A stretch of DNA of 6,262 nucleotides from positions 1 through 6,262 of the forward strand of contig PLSH01000434.1 in NCBI GenBank assembly GCA_003165095.1, written 5' to 3'. Under the pieces are notes generated by a model, which saw only the letters and a program-made list of their open reading frames with translations, was not told the origin of the DNA and made no database searches. Both the position numbers and the translations under genes were made by a program. Positions 1-5,900 of the stretch are shown one piece after another; within the stretch, counting starts at the first letter, position 1; each line of letters starts with the position of its first letter. Source of the DNA: Acidobacteriaceae bacterium. GTDB lineage: Bacteria; Acidobacteriota; Terriglobia; Terriglobales; Acidobacteriaceae.

Positions 1-1
1 G

Positions 2-409
2 CGATTTGACCGCTCCATCGAGCGGCGCGGCTACACCAACCGCTCTGAAGCCTTTCGCGATCTGATTCGCGATCGGCTGGTCGCCGAGCAGACCGCCGCG
101 ACCGACGCGACCGTGGTGGGCACGATCACACTCATCTACGACCACCACTCCCACGGCGTCAGCGAGAAGCTCACTGAGTTGCAACACGGCGACCACGATC
201 TCGTGGTTTCCACCAGCCATGCCCATCTGGATCACGACTCCTGCCTTGAAGTGCTCATCGTTCACGGCAAATCGGCCCGCATTGAAAATTTCGCCGACCG
301 CCTCATCGGCCTCAAGGGCGTGCAGCACGGCCGCCTGGTAATGACTGTCCCCGCGCACGCGATCGAAAACGGCCGCAAGCACAGCCATAAACACAATCAC
401 AAGCACTGA
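2..409 (+). CDS. nikR: Nickel-responsive transcriptional regulator NikR, 3' portion (5' end outside window)
   Basis: Cytoplasmic metal-sensing repressor that binds Ni(II) and then its operator, shutting down nickel uptake genes. The reading frame is open from base 2, so the visible 135 residues lack only roughly the first 10 or more of the protein. Residues 1-30 are the end of a ribbon-helix-helix DNA-binding domain, with the family signature RRGYTNRSEAFRDLIRD. The rest is the ACT-like metal-binding and tetramerisation domain. All four ligands of the E. coli high-affinity site (His76, His87, His89, Cys95) can be aligned, at fragment residues H62, H73, H75 and C81 (motif HAHLDHDSC). The FADRLIGLKGVQHG segment is also typical. 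The protein ends in a His/Lys-rich tail, HSHKHNHKH, which E. coli NikR lacks. It lies just upstream of a TonB-dependent receptor, a plausible regulatory target. Its own promoter and operator would be outside the window. Confidence 0.95.
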   Translation, partial: RFDRSIERRGYTNRSEAFRDLIRDRLVAEQTAATDATVVGTITLIYDHHSHGVSEKLTELQHGDHDLVVSTSHAHLDHDSCLEVLIVHGKSARIENFADRLIGLKGVQHGRLVMTVPAHAIENGRKHSHKHNHKH

Positions 410-431
410 CCGGAAGGCTGATTGCAGGGAT

Positions 432-439
432 GGGGAGAA
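432..439 (+). promoter_or_regulatory. Ribosome binding site supporting the TTG start at 443
   Basis: GGGGAGAA lies 3 bases before TTG 443 (about 5 bases from its GGAG core). A second possible site, GGAAGG at 412-417, precedes an in-frame TTG at 422. The 443 start is preferred because it gives a compact signal peptide, with basic residues directly ahead of the hydrophobic segment. The ATG at 430 is out of frame. Confidence 0.55.
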
Positions 440-442
440 CTG

Positions 443-2884
443 TTGAGAAGCAGTAGCACGAAAATAAAGATCGTAATACTGATATTCACGGCCCTTACCT
501 GGGCCGCCGCCGCGCAAACTCTCGCGCGCCGCATTACAGGCGCGGTGCTCGATCCTGTCGGGAGGCCGGTGGCTGGAGCGCGCATCGAGTTCGATTCCGC
601 TGCGGTGGCGCGGCTGACCGTTGCAACCGGAGACGACGGCGGATTCACAGTCGCGCTGCCCGAATGGGGCGCCTACACGGTTCGCGTTGAGGCCACGGGC
701 TTCGCTCCAATAACGCGGAAAGCCGAGCTGAATTCGGCAACTGCCAGCCTGACGTTGCGCCTGGAGCAGGTCACCGCGGTTGCCGAAGAGGTGGTCGTCA
801 ACGGCGACGTCAGCGAGATTGACCTCGACGCTCCCGATCCATCGCAGAAAATTCTGGTGCGCGAGCAGTTGCTGGACGGCAACCCCGGACGCCCCGGCGC
901 GCCCATCTCGATTCCCGGCCTGCCCATCGAGACCGCATCCGGCGGCATCAAGGCGCCGCAGTATTTTGCGCCCGGCGTGATGGCCGACCACGGCGAGCCG
1001 ATCGCGCAGTACATCGCGGTGGGCGGCTACCTGGTGACCAACAATCTCTCCGCCAACGCGCACGGCAACGGCTACTCCGACCCCAACATCTACGTCTCCG
1101 GCGCGCTCGCTGGCGTGACCACCGACGGCGGCGCTTTCAATGTGCTCGAAGGCAATCACGCCCTCAACCTGGCGGCGACCTACATGCCGCGGCAGCAGAT
1201 GACGAACTTTGTCACCCTCACCGGCGACTACCGCGACATCGATATGACAGCCGGCTTTGCGCCTGTGAATCCGGCCACGCAGGAGTGGGTAGCTCTGGAG
1301 GCCAACAACGGCAACGGCCTGCTGAAGCGTTTAGAGCACCGCCAGATGTACAAACTGAACGCGCAGCGCGTCTTTGATGTTGGCCGGCATGAGATTTCCC
1401 TCTTCGGCATCGCATATTATGGCGTCTCGCACGAGGGAAACCTGGTTCCAATCCGATATGGCCAGGATTTGGACGACACGCTCGACCCGCGGCAGAAGGA
1501 CCAGACGCACAGCGCGCTCGTGGCCGTCGACGACCATTGGAAGCTCGGAAGCAGAGACGATGTGGCCTTTTCGGGATTCGCCCGCACCTACAACCTGGCC
1601 CTGTTTTCCAACTTCGGCGAGGGCCTGATCCGGCAGAGCGAATTCCGCACCGTGGAAGGAGTGCAGGCGCGCGAAACCCACGCGTTTGCGCCTTGGCTGC
1701 AAGGCATGACCGGCCTCGACTACCACGAGGACGACATTCACAACGACGACCTGGACCACTATCCGCTGGTCGACCCGAAGATCTATGGCTCCTTCGCTAA
1801 AGTATTGTCCAGTAACGTCACCATCCGCGATCTGACCCCTTACGCGGCGCTGCACGGCGACCTCGGCAAGCACGTGCGCTTCTACGCCGGCGTGCGGCCC
1901 GACACCATCGAGTTGAAAAACGACAACAAGATGGTTTCCGCCGATTCGTTTGATATTTGGAGTACGTTTCTGGCCCCCAAGGCCACCTTGGCCTGGACAC
2001 CGGGAACCGGCTCTGCCCACTGGCTGCCCTCGGCTTCGTTCAGCTTGGGGCAGGCGTTTTTTACCCAGGATCCGCGCATCTCCGTGCAAGGCGCGCTCAC
2101 AGGCCCCACCGGAACGGCAGCTTTGCCTTCGCCCTTCGAGCGCTCCCATTCCTTGCAGTTGGTGCTTGAAAAAGAGTTCTCGGCCACCGACGTGCGCGTG
2201 ACGGTTGCGCGGACGACGACCACAGAGACCCTGGGCAAGATCGACCCCGACAACGGCGCGCCCTTCGATCTGGGGCCGGGCAACCTCAAGTTCCTGACCG
2301 CCAACGTACGCCATCAATTTAGAGGCTACGGAAGTGTGCAAGCGGTCTTCTCCAAAGCCGATGCGCGGGTGTTGAACGAGTTTTCGTCCGATCCAGGATG
2401 GACTGGCAACTCAGGATGGAACCCCACGGTGGAGTGTCCGCGCACCATCTTCGACGGCCTGGTCACGCTGGACAAGCTGCCTCTCGGGTTACACGGACGT
2501 GGGGAATACGAATACGTGGGCCACAAAATACTCGACGCAGACAACAGTCAGAACGGTGAAAAACAACTAGAGGCCATTCCCGTGGGGGAAACCCGGTTGG
2601 CGTTGGTGCGCACGTTCCTGAACGGCCGTCTGGAAGTGGGCGCGAACGGAATGCTGGCCCGCGGCTATACCGGCCAGACCACCGAGACCATTGCACCTCT
2701 GGCTACAGGCGCGCCGTGGCAGGTGGGAGATGGGATTCCATACTGCCCGGCGGGGTCGGGGCCGAGCGGCGCCCAGAATGACTTTGACTGCGGATCAGTC
2801 GTAGGTACAGAGTGGCCCGTCGGCATCCGCATGGTCTCGTTCGTGGGCGGCTCCATCTCCTGGAGGTTCAATGGGGAGAGATGA
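443..2884 (+). CDS. TonB-dependent outer-membrane receptor with N-terminal carboxypeptidase-regulatory-like domain; possible nickel/cobalt receptor
   Basis: Outer-membrane beta-barrel protein that would import a substrate using TonB-ExbBD energy. Counting 813 residues from TTG 443, residues 1-24 are a signal peptide (MRSSSTKIK, a hydrophobic run, then AAAA|Q). About 29-107 form a carboxypeptidase-regulatory-like beta-sandwich (ITGAVLDPVGRPVAGA, then GAYTVRVEATGF). About 165-275 look like the plug, with GGIKAPQYFAPGV, the His-containing ADHGEPIAQ and NAHGNGYSDPN, and LTGDYRDIDM. The remainder is barrel, ending GGSISWRF plus four residues. Loop residues 428-439 read HEDDIHNDDLDH, a dense His/acidic cluster. 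C768 and C783 could form a loop disulfide. At 813 residues it is shorter than the roughly 1000-residue Oar-like proteins. It starts 33 bases after nikR, so co-transcription and a nickel-related role are inferred. The substrate is not shown by sequence. A longer version could start at TTG 422 (820 residues). Confidence 0.85.
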   Translation: MRSSSTKIKIVILIFTALTWAAAAQTLARRITGAVLDPVGRPVAGARIEFDSAAVARLTVATGDDGGFTVALPEWGAYTVRVEATGFAPITRKAELNSATASLTLRLEQVTAVAEEVVVNGDVSEIDLDAPDPSQKILVREQLLDGNPGRPGAPISIPGLPIETASGGIKAPQYFAPGVMADHGEPIAQYIAVGGYLVTNNLSANAHGNGYSDPNIYVSGALAGVTTDGGAFNVLEGNHALNLAATYMPRQQMTNFVTLTGDYRDIDMTAGFAPVNPATQEWVALEANNGNGLLKRLEHRQMYKLNAQRVFDVGRHEISLFGIAYYGVSHEGNLVPIRYGQDLDDTLDPRQKDQTHSALVAVDDHWKLGSRDDVAFSGFARTYNLALFSNFGEGLIRQSEFRTVEGVQARETHAFAPWLQGMTGLDYHEDDIHNDDLDHYPLVDPKIYGSFAKVLSSNVTIRDLTPYAALHGDLGKHVRFYAGVRPDTIELKNDNKMVSADSFDIWSTFLAPKATLAWTPGTGSAHWLPSASFSLGQAFFTQDPRISVQGALTGPTGTAALPSPFERSHSLQLVLEKEFSATDVRVTVARTTTTETLGKIDPDNGAPFDLGPGNLKFLTANVRHQFRGYGSVQAVFSKADARVLNEFSSDPGWTGNSGWNPTVECPRTIFDGLVTLDKLPLGLHGRGEYEYVGHKILDADNSQNGEKQLEAIPVGETRLALVRTFLNGRLEVGANGMLARGYTGQTTETIAPLATGAPWQVGDGIPYCPAGSGPSGAQNDFDCGSVVGTEWPVGIRMVSFVGGSISWRFNGER

Positions 2885-2952
2885 TGCCGGCGAGGCTCGC
2901 ATTGTTTCTGTCGCTTCAGGCTTCTGTCGATATAAAGGCAGAAATCAAACTC
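2885..2952. other. Convergent intergenic gap between receptor and lacI stop codons
   Basis: These 68 bases separate two converging genes. I see no strong intrinsic terminator, only a weak 5-bp stem TTCTG/CAGAA with a 12-base loop and no following T run. An 8-base direct repeat, TTCTGTCG, occurs twice here. Termination is probably factor-dependent or occurs beyond this gap. Confidence 0.4.
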
Positions 2953-4062
2953 CTAATCTGCCCTTGTGGCGCCCCGTCTGCTGCCAGCCAGTTTTCCCAG
3001 CGCCGGCAGAGTACCGCGTGGAAAGGCAGTCGATTTGCGCACCACCAGCCGCGTCGAAATCGGCCACTCCTTTTGCGTGGCTTTGGGATGGTCTGGCTCG
3101 ATGCCCGCGCGCAGCGCCTGAACCGCTGCCGTCGCCAGGTCTTTGCACGACATCTGCACCGTGGTCAGCGGCGGAAGCATGAACTGCGCCAGATGAATGT
3201 CGTCGAATCCCACCACCGAGATGTCTTTGGGAACCTTGTGGGTGGTCTTGTAAAGCCCATGCAGGACGCCGATCGCGGTCATGTCGTTTGAACAAAGCAC
3301 CGCGGTGGGCAACTCCGCAAGCGCGGCCACGCGCTCCATCGCAGCCATTCCGCCCTCCATCGTGTGGTTGCCCTCGAGGATGTGTTTAGCCGGCGTGGCC
3401 AATCCCACTTCGCCCATCGATTTGCGGAATGCGTCACGTCGCGCCACCGCCGACCGCATGCGCAGCGGCCCGGTGATAAACGCGATCTGCCGATGACCAA
3501 GCGCCGCCAAATGCTGCACCGCTTCCCGAATCCCCTCGCCGTAGTTCACTTTCAGCACGCGGATATTCGGCAGATCCGGTCCCGCATCCACAAACACCAG
3601 TGGAAACTCGCGCTCCACGAGCTTCATAACCAGTTGCTCTTCGATGCCGAAGGTCATCACCGCTACGCCATCCACGCCCCGCTGCAGCATCCGCCGGATC
3701 AGCGACTCGGTGCGCACCGGATCGTAGTTCGTCGATCCGATCATCACTTCATAACCCTGCGCCACGGCCAGATTCTCAAATTCCTGCACCAGCTCGGGGA
3801 AAAATGGATTCGTGATCTCCGAAACAATCAGTCCCAGAATCCGGCTGCGTCCTGAAACCAGTGCCCGCGCCTGGGTGTTGGGCACATAACCCACCTCGTC
3901 CACGGCCTTCCATACGCGCCTGGCTAATTCCGGGTCGACGGTCGAGATGCGGTTCACCGCGCGCGACACAGTGGCAATTGAAACCCGCGCGCGCTTGGCC
4001 ACGTCGCGAATGCTCGCCGCGGCGCGCCGCCTGTTTGAAGAACTCTTCCTGGGCCGGCTCAT
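2953..4062 (-). CDS. LacI-family transcriptional regulator
   Basis: Cytoplasmic DNA-binding regulator of 369 residues, the usual size for the family, which typically controls sugar-use genes in response to a small carbohydrate. After a basic leader (MSRPRKSSSNRRR), the helix-turn-helix spans about residues 17-37 (ASIRDVAKRARVSIATVSRAVN). It is followed by the hinge helix YVPNTQARALVSG (59-71) that inserts in the DNA minor groove. From about 74 runs the periplasmic-binding-protein-like effector domain (ILGLIVSEITNPFFPELV, LGHRQIAFITGP, LCSNDMTAIGVLHGL, ISVVGFDDIHLAQFMLPPLTTV). The C-terminal ~25 residues are a basic extension. ATG 4062 was chosen because it keeps a normal leader. An in-frame TTG at 4128 would add 22 residues but would overlie the predicted promoter. 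No Shine-Dalgarno is visible at 4062. The effector cannot be told from sequence. The nearest plausible target is the upstream esterase, and autoregulation is likely. Confidence 0.95.
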   Translation of the reverse strand: MSRPRKSSSNRRRAAASIRDVAKRARVSIATVSRAVNRISTVDPELARRVWKAVDEVGYVPNTQARALVSGRSRILGLIVSEITNPFFPELVQEFENLAVAQGYEVMIGSTNYDPVRTESLIRRMLQRGVDGVAVMTFGIEEQLVMKLVEREFPLVFVDAGPDLPNIRVLKVNYGEGIREAVQHLAALGHRQIAFITGPLRMRSAVARRDAFRKSMGEVGLATPAKHILEGNHTMEGGMAAMERVAALAELPTAVLCSNDMTAIGVLHGLYKTTHKVPKDISVVGFDDIHLAQFMLPPLTTVQMSCKDLATAAVQALRAGIEPDHPKATQKEWPISTRLVVRKSTAFPRGTLPALGKLAGSRRGATRAD

Positions 4063-4072
4063 AAGCAAGATG

Positions 4073-4100
4073 ATTGTACGCTTTACCCGCTGTTTCTCAA
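4073..4100 (-). promoter_or_regulatory. Predicted sigma70-type promoter of lacI, nearly leaderless
   Basis: Reading the minus strand, TTGAGA (4100-4095, 5 of 6 to consensus) is followed by 16 bases and TACAAT (4078-4073, 5 of 6). Transcription would begin near 4066, about 4 bases before the ATG at 4062. This fits the missing ribosome binding site. Confidence 0.55.
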
Positions 4101-4119
4101 CCGAAGCGGCGCAAGAATC

Positions 4120-4135
4120 AGGGCGCAAAGGCCCT
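4120..4135. other. Small hairpin between mogA and lacI
   Basis: AGGGC and GCCCT pair as a 5-bp stem around a 6-base loop. In the minus-strand transcript coming from mogA it could weakly slow readthrough, but there is no T run after it, so it is not called a terminator. Confidence 0.3.
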
Positions 4136-4143
4136 CAATCAGT

Positions 4144-4261
4144 GGGTTTCCGCGAAGTCCCCAGGAATTCTCATTCGCTCCGGGCAGCGGGAGTTCCGCA
4201 TTTCAGAAAGCGTTTCCCTGACCGCCGCAGGCAACATTCAGCTGGCCCATCCGGGTTTCCG
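4144..4261. repeat. Two GGGTTTCCG direct repeats flanking the operator-like site
   Basis: GGGTTTCCG occurs at 4144-4152 and again at 4253-4261, with a third GTTTCC at 4212-4217 inside the operator-like repeat. All three are in the same orientation within the 201-base gap upstream of lacI. They could be half-sites for the LacI protein or chance repeats. Confidence 0.35.
4203..4221. promoter_or_regulatory. LacI-type operator-like inverted repeat upstream of lacI
   Basis: The 19-base site holds GAAA-GCG-TTTC, an exact odd-centred inverted repeat (4206-4216). It is nested in TCAG...CTGA outer arms whose centre is shifted by one base. The A-rich half, central CG and T-rich half resemble operators of LacI-family proteins. 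It lies about 105 bases upstream of the lacI -35 box and downstream of the mogA stop, so autoregulation is the natural reading. The match is by eye only. Confidence 0.4.
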
Positions 4262-4263
4262 AT

Positions 4264-4743
4264 TCAGGGGTGCGTCTGTCCACCGGCCGCAACGTCCAGC
4301 CCGTGCCGCACCAGTGTCAGGATCGACTCAAGGCTCTCCTCGGCGCCGCGCCTGCTGCCAGGCAGGTTCACGATCAGCGTGCTGCCCTTCAGGCCGGCAA
4401 TGGCACGCGAGAGCCACGCATACTCGTTTTGCTCCGCGCCCCTGGCCCGCATGGCCTCCGCAAGCCCCGGCGCTTCACGTTCGATCACCCTCCGCGTGGC
4501 TTCCGGCGTCCGGTCGCGCGGTCCCAGTCCCGAACCGCCCACGGTGAGCACCAGCGCCGCGCCCTGCGCGCTCAACTGTTCGAGAGCTGCCACAATCGCG
4601 TCTTCGTCGTCGCTGAGCAGGCCGGTGCGAATCTCCGCCTCCGGCCACTGCACTTTAAGTTGCGTCGCCACGGCTGGACCCGCGGTGTCGGCCAGCAGGC
4701 CCTGCGAGCAACGGTCCGAAATTGTTAACACAGCAAGCAGCAT
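4264..4743 (-). CDS. mogA: MogA/MoaB-family molybdenum cofactor biosynthesis protein (molybdopterin adenylyltransferase type)
   Basis: Cytoplasmic enzyme expected to activate molybdopterin by adenylylation before molybdate insertion. Its 159 residues form a single MoCF-binding domain. It opens with LTISDRCSQG and TAGP (6-23), then LLSDDEDAI (42-50). The substrate loop GGSGLGPRDRTPEAT (69-83) includes D77, aligning with the functionally important Asp82 of E. coli MogA. It ends with LSRAIAGLKGSTLIVNLPGS (111-130). The RD-x-TPEAT form is closer to MogA than to E. coli MoaB. The usual TTGGTG reads TVGGSG here, a mild departure. The gene begins 17 bases after the esterase stop, which suggests a shared transcript. 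No Shine-Dalgarno precedes the ATG, and the gap is AT-rich with a -10-like TAAAAT. No other cofactor gene is in the window. Confidence 0.88.
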   Translation of the reverse strand: MLLAVLTISDRCSQGLLADTAGPAVATQLKVQWPEAEIRTGLLSDDEDAIVAALEQLSAQGAALVLTVGGSGLGPRDRTPEATRRVIEREAPGLAEAMRARGAEQNEYAWLSRAIAGLKGSTLIVNLPGSRRGAEESLESILTLVRHGLDVAAGGQTHP

Positions 4744-4749
4744 GATTTA

Positions 4750-4755
4750 ATTTTA
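4750..4755 (-). promoter_or_regulatory. Possible -10 element giving a leaderless mogA message
   Basis: On the minus strand TAAAAT (5 of 6 to TATAAT) ends 6 bases before the ATG at 4743. A normally placed start site would fall on the A of the ATG itself. No good -35 is seen at 16-18 bases, so this is tentative. Confidence 0.3.
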
Positions 4756-4760
4756 TTCGC

Positions 4761-5687
4761 TCATTGCGCGGGCAGAATCTTGATTGTCTGCAGCCACGTC
4801 TCAACCAGCCTGGGCCAACCCGTCACCGGCAGTTCCGTCGGCCGCAGTCCATACCCGTGGCCGCCTTGCGCATACACGTGCAACTCGGCCGGCGCCTTGG
4901 CGTTCTTGAGTTGCAGGAAGTAAACCACCGCATTCTCCACGTGCACGGGGTCGTCCTCAGCCTGCACAATGAACGTAGGCGGCGTGTTCGCAGTTGGCTG
5001 AATGTCGGGATTGGCCGCATAATCCTGCTCTGACAGCGCCAGGTATCCCGGATACACGACCACTGAAAAATCGGGTCTGCAACTCAGATTGTCTGCCGCA
5101 TCGATGGGCGCATACAGCCGGCGCTCATAGTGGTTGCTGATGGCCGCGGACAAGTGGCCGCCGGCAGAAAATCCCAGCACTCCCACGCGGTTGGGATCGA
5201 TGCCCCACTCCGCCGCATGCAGCCGCACCAGTCCCATCGCGCGCTGCGCATCTTCGAGCGCCGCCGCGCTCTTCGGATACCAACCTGTCCCGGGCACGCG
5301 ATACTTCAGCAGCACGCAGTTCACGCCAATCGTGTTCAGCCAGTCGCAAACCTCAGTGCCTTCCAGGTCGATGGCCAGGATGTTGTACCCTCCTCCCGGA
5401 AATACCACCACGGCCGCGCCGGTATTCTTGCCCTTCGGCGTATACACGGTGATGGTCGGAGTTGAAACATTGCCCAGCCGGACCACCGGCCGTCCCGCAA
5501 TCAGATTGTCCTTCGCTGTCGTCATGTCCGCTTCCGGCGGCATGTTCGCCGACTCGCCCGGAGCCACGCCCGGCCACACCGGCAATGTCACATGATCTGC
5601 CGGCGGCGGCCATCCCGATCCCTGAGCCATGAGATTTGTCGCCAATGCCGCAACCGCGGCCATCGCTAGAAACGCAGCCCTCTTCAT
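4761..5687 (-). CDS. Secreted alpha/beta-hydrolase esterase, BD-FAE/acetylxylan-esterase-like
   Basis: Predicted exported carboxylesterase of 308 residues, probably removing acetyl or similar acyl groups from plant polysaccharide or its fragments. Residues 1-21 are a signal peptide (MKRAAFLAMA, hydrophobic core, LMA|QG). The mature part has the oxyanion-hole segment VVVFPGGGYNILA (93-105), with PGGG in place of the usual HGGG. The nucleophile elbow GFSAGGH has Ser174. The acid is in AEDDPVHVENAVVY (D245 or D246), and the catalytic His277 is in GGHGYGL. This order and the DDPV...EN pattern fit the BD-FAE-type hydrolases. ATG 5687 is chosen because AAGGGGGA lies 7 bases upstream and a signal peptide follows. 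The frame stays open to a further start at 5807, but that extension is not signal-like. mogA follows 17 bases downstream. The exact substrate is unknown, and regulation by the nearby LacI protein is conceivable. Confidence 0.88.
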   Translation of the reverse strand: MKRAAFLAMAAVAALATNLMAQGSGWPPPADHVTLPVWPGVAPGESANMPPEADMTTAKDNLIAGRPVVRLGNVSTPTITVYTPKGKNTGAAVVVFPGGGYNILAIDLEGTEVCDWLNTIGVNCVLLKYRVPGTGWYPKSAAALEDAQRAMGLVRLHAAEWGIDPNRVGVLGFSAGGHLSAAISNHYERRLYAPIDAADNLSCRPDFSVVVYPGYLALSEQDYAANPDIQPTANTPPTFIVQAEDDPVHVENAVVYFLQLKNAKAPAELHVYAQGGHGYGLRPTELPVTGWPRLVETWLQTIKILPAQ

Positions 5688-5694
5688 CCTGCAA

Positions 5695-5702
5695 TCCCCC
5701 TT
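5695..5702 (-). promoter_or_regulatory. Ribosome binding site fixing the esterase start at 5687
   Basis: AAGGGGGA on the minus strand, 7 bases before the ATG, is the strongest Shine-Dalgarno in the window. It settles the start in favour of the signal-peptide form. Confidence 0.75.
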
Positions 5703-5887
5703 GAATGAGCAATCGCAGCGATGATCGCAGCCGCGGGCTTGATCGTGCAAATCAGGGCGCTGCGCCCAGCGCAAGCGTCCCCGCAAAACTCGGGCGATCT
5801 CAACCAACCGCCTCCGTGATTCAAATCACTTTCACGGGTGAGTTCCGGCACATCTTCGCCCTCTCATCGGTGCAACGCTTGGCTCTC
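5703..5887. promoter_or_regulatory. Divergent control region between esterase and universal stress protein gene
   Basis: This non-coding stretch must carry the promoters of two diverging genes. It contains an 11-base palindrome GCGAT-G-ATCGC (5718-5728), a 6-bp hairpin GCGCTG/CAGCGC with a 4-base loop (5757-5772), and the GTGA-N6-TCAC site listed separately. I could not identify convincing -35/-10 pairs in either direction. Confidence 0.5.
5816..5829. promoter_or_regulatory. CRP/FNR-family binding site candidate
   Basis: GTGATTCAAATCAC is a perfect 6-base inverted repeat with a 2-base centre. It contains GTGA-N6-TCAC, the core of the CRP consensus, and reads as GTGAT-N4-ATCAC, one base per half from the FNR consensus. 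A second smaller repeat, TCAC-GG-GTGA, follows at 5832-5841. If it acts at -41.5 the stress-gene transcript would start near 5864. Confidence 0.5.
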
Positions 5888-5892
5888 AAAGG
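5888..5892 (+). promoter_or_regulatory. Ribosome binding site of the universal stress protein gene
   Basis: AAAGG lies 8 bases before the ATG at 5901. It selects this start over the out-of-frame ATG at 5896. Confidence 0.55.
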
Positions 5893-5900
5893 TTTATGCC

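Noticed and set aside
1331..2341. 336-codon open frame on the minus strand inside the receptor gene
   Set aside because: It is antisense to a well-supported receptor. Its product is rich in Val, Gly and Arg with no recognisable domain, as expected of shadow frames in GC-rich DNA.
2885..2952. Bidirectional terminator between the convergent genes
   Set aside because: Only a 5-bp stem with a large loop and no T run is present, which is too weak to call.
4063..4128. N-terminal extension of LacI from TTG 4128
   Set aside because: It would put the predicted promoter inside the coding region and add 22 residues not typical of the family. Its only Shine-Dalgarno-like bases are too close to the TTG.
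3947..4750. 267-codon plus-strand open frame across lacI and mogA
   Set aside because: It overlaps two clear minus-strand genes. Its product is Ser/Arg/Pro-rich and low in complexity, and it has no ribosome binding site I could see.
5739..5754. TTGAT...ATCA as an FNR site
   Set aside because: The half-sites are separated by 7 bases instead of the 4 required for FNR, so dimer binding is not expected.
5688..5807. 40-residue extension of the esterase upstream of ATG 5687
   Set aside because: The extension is Arg/Cys/Asp-rich and would bury the signal peptide. The strong ribosome binding site at 5695-5702 supports the shorter form.
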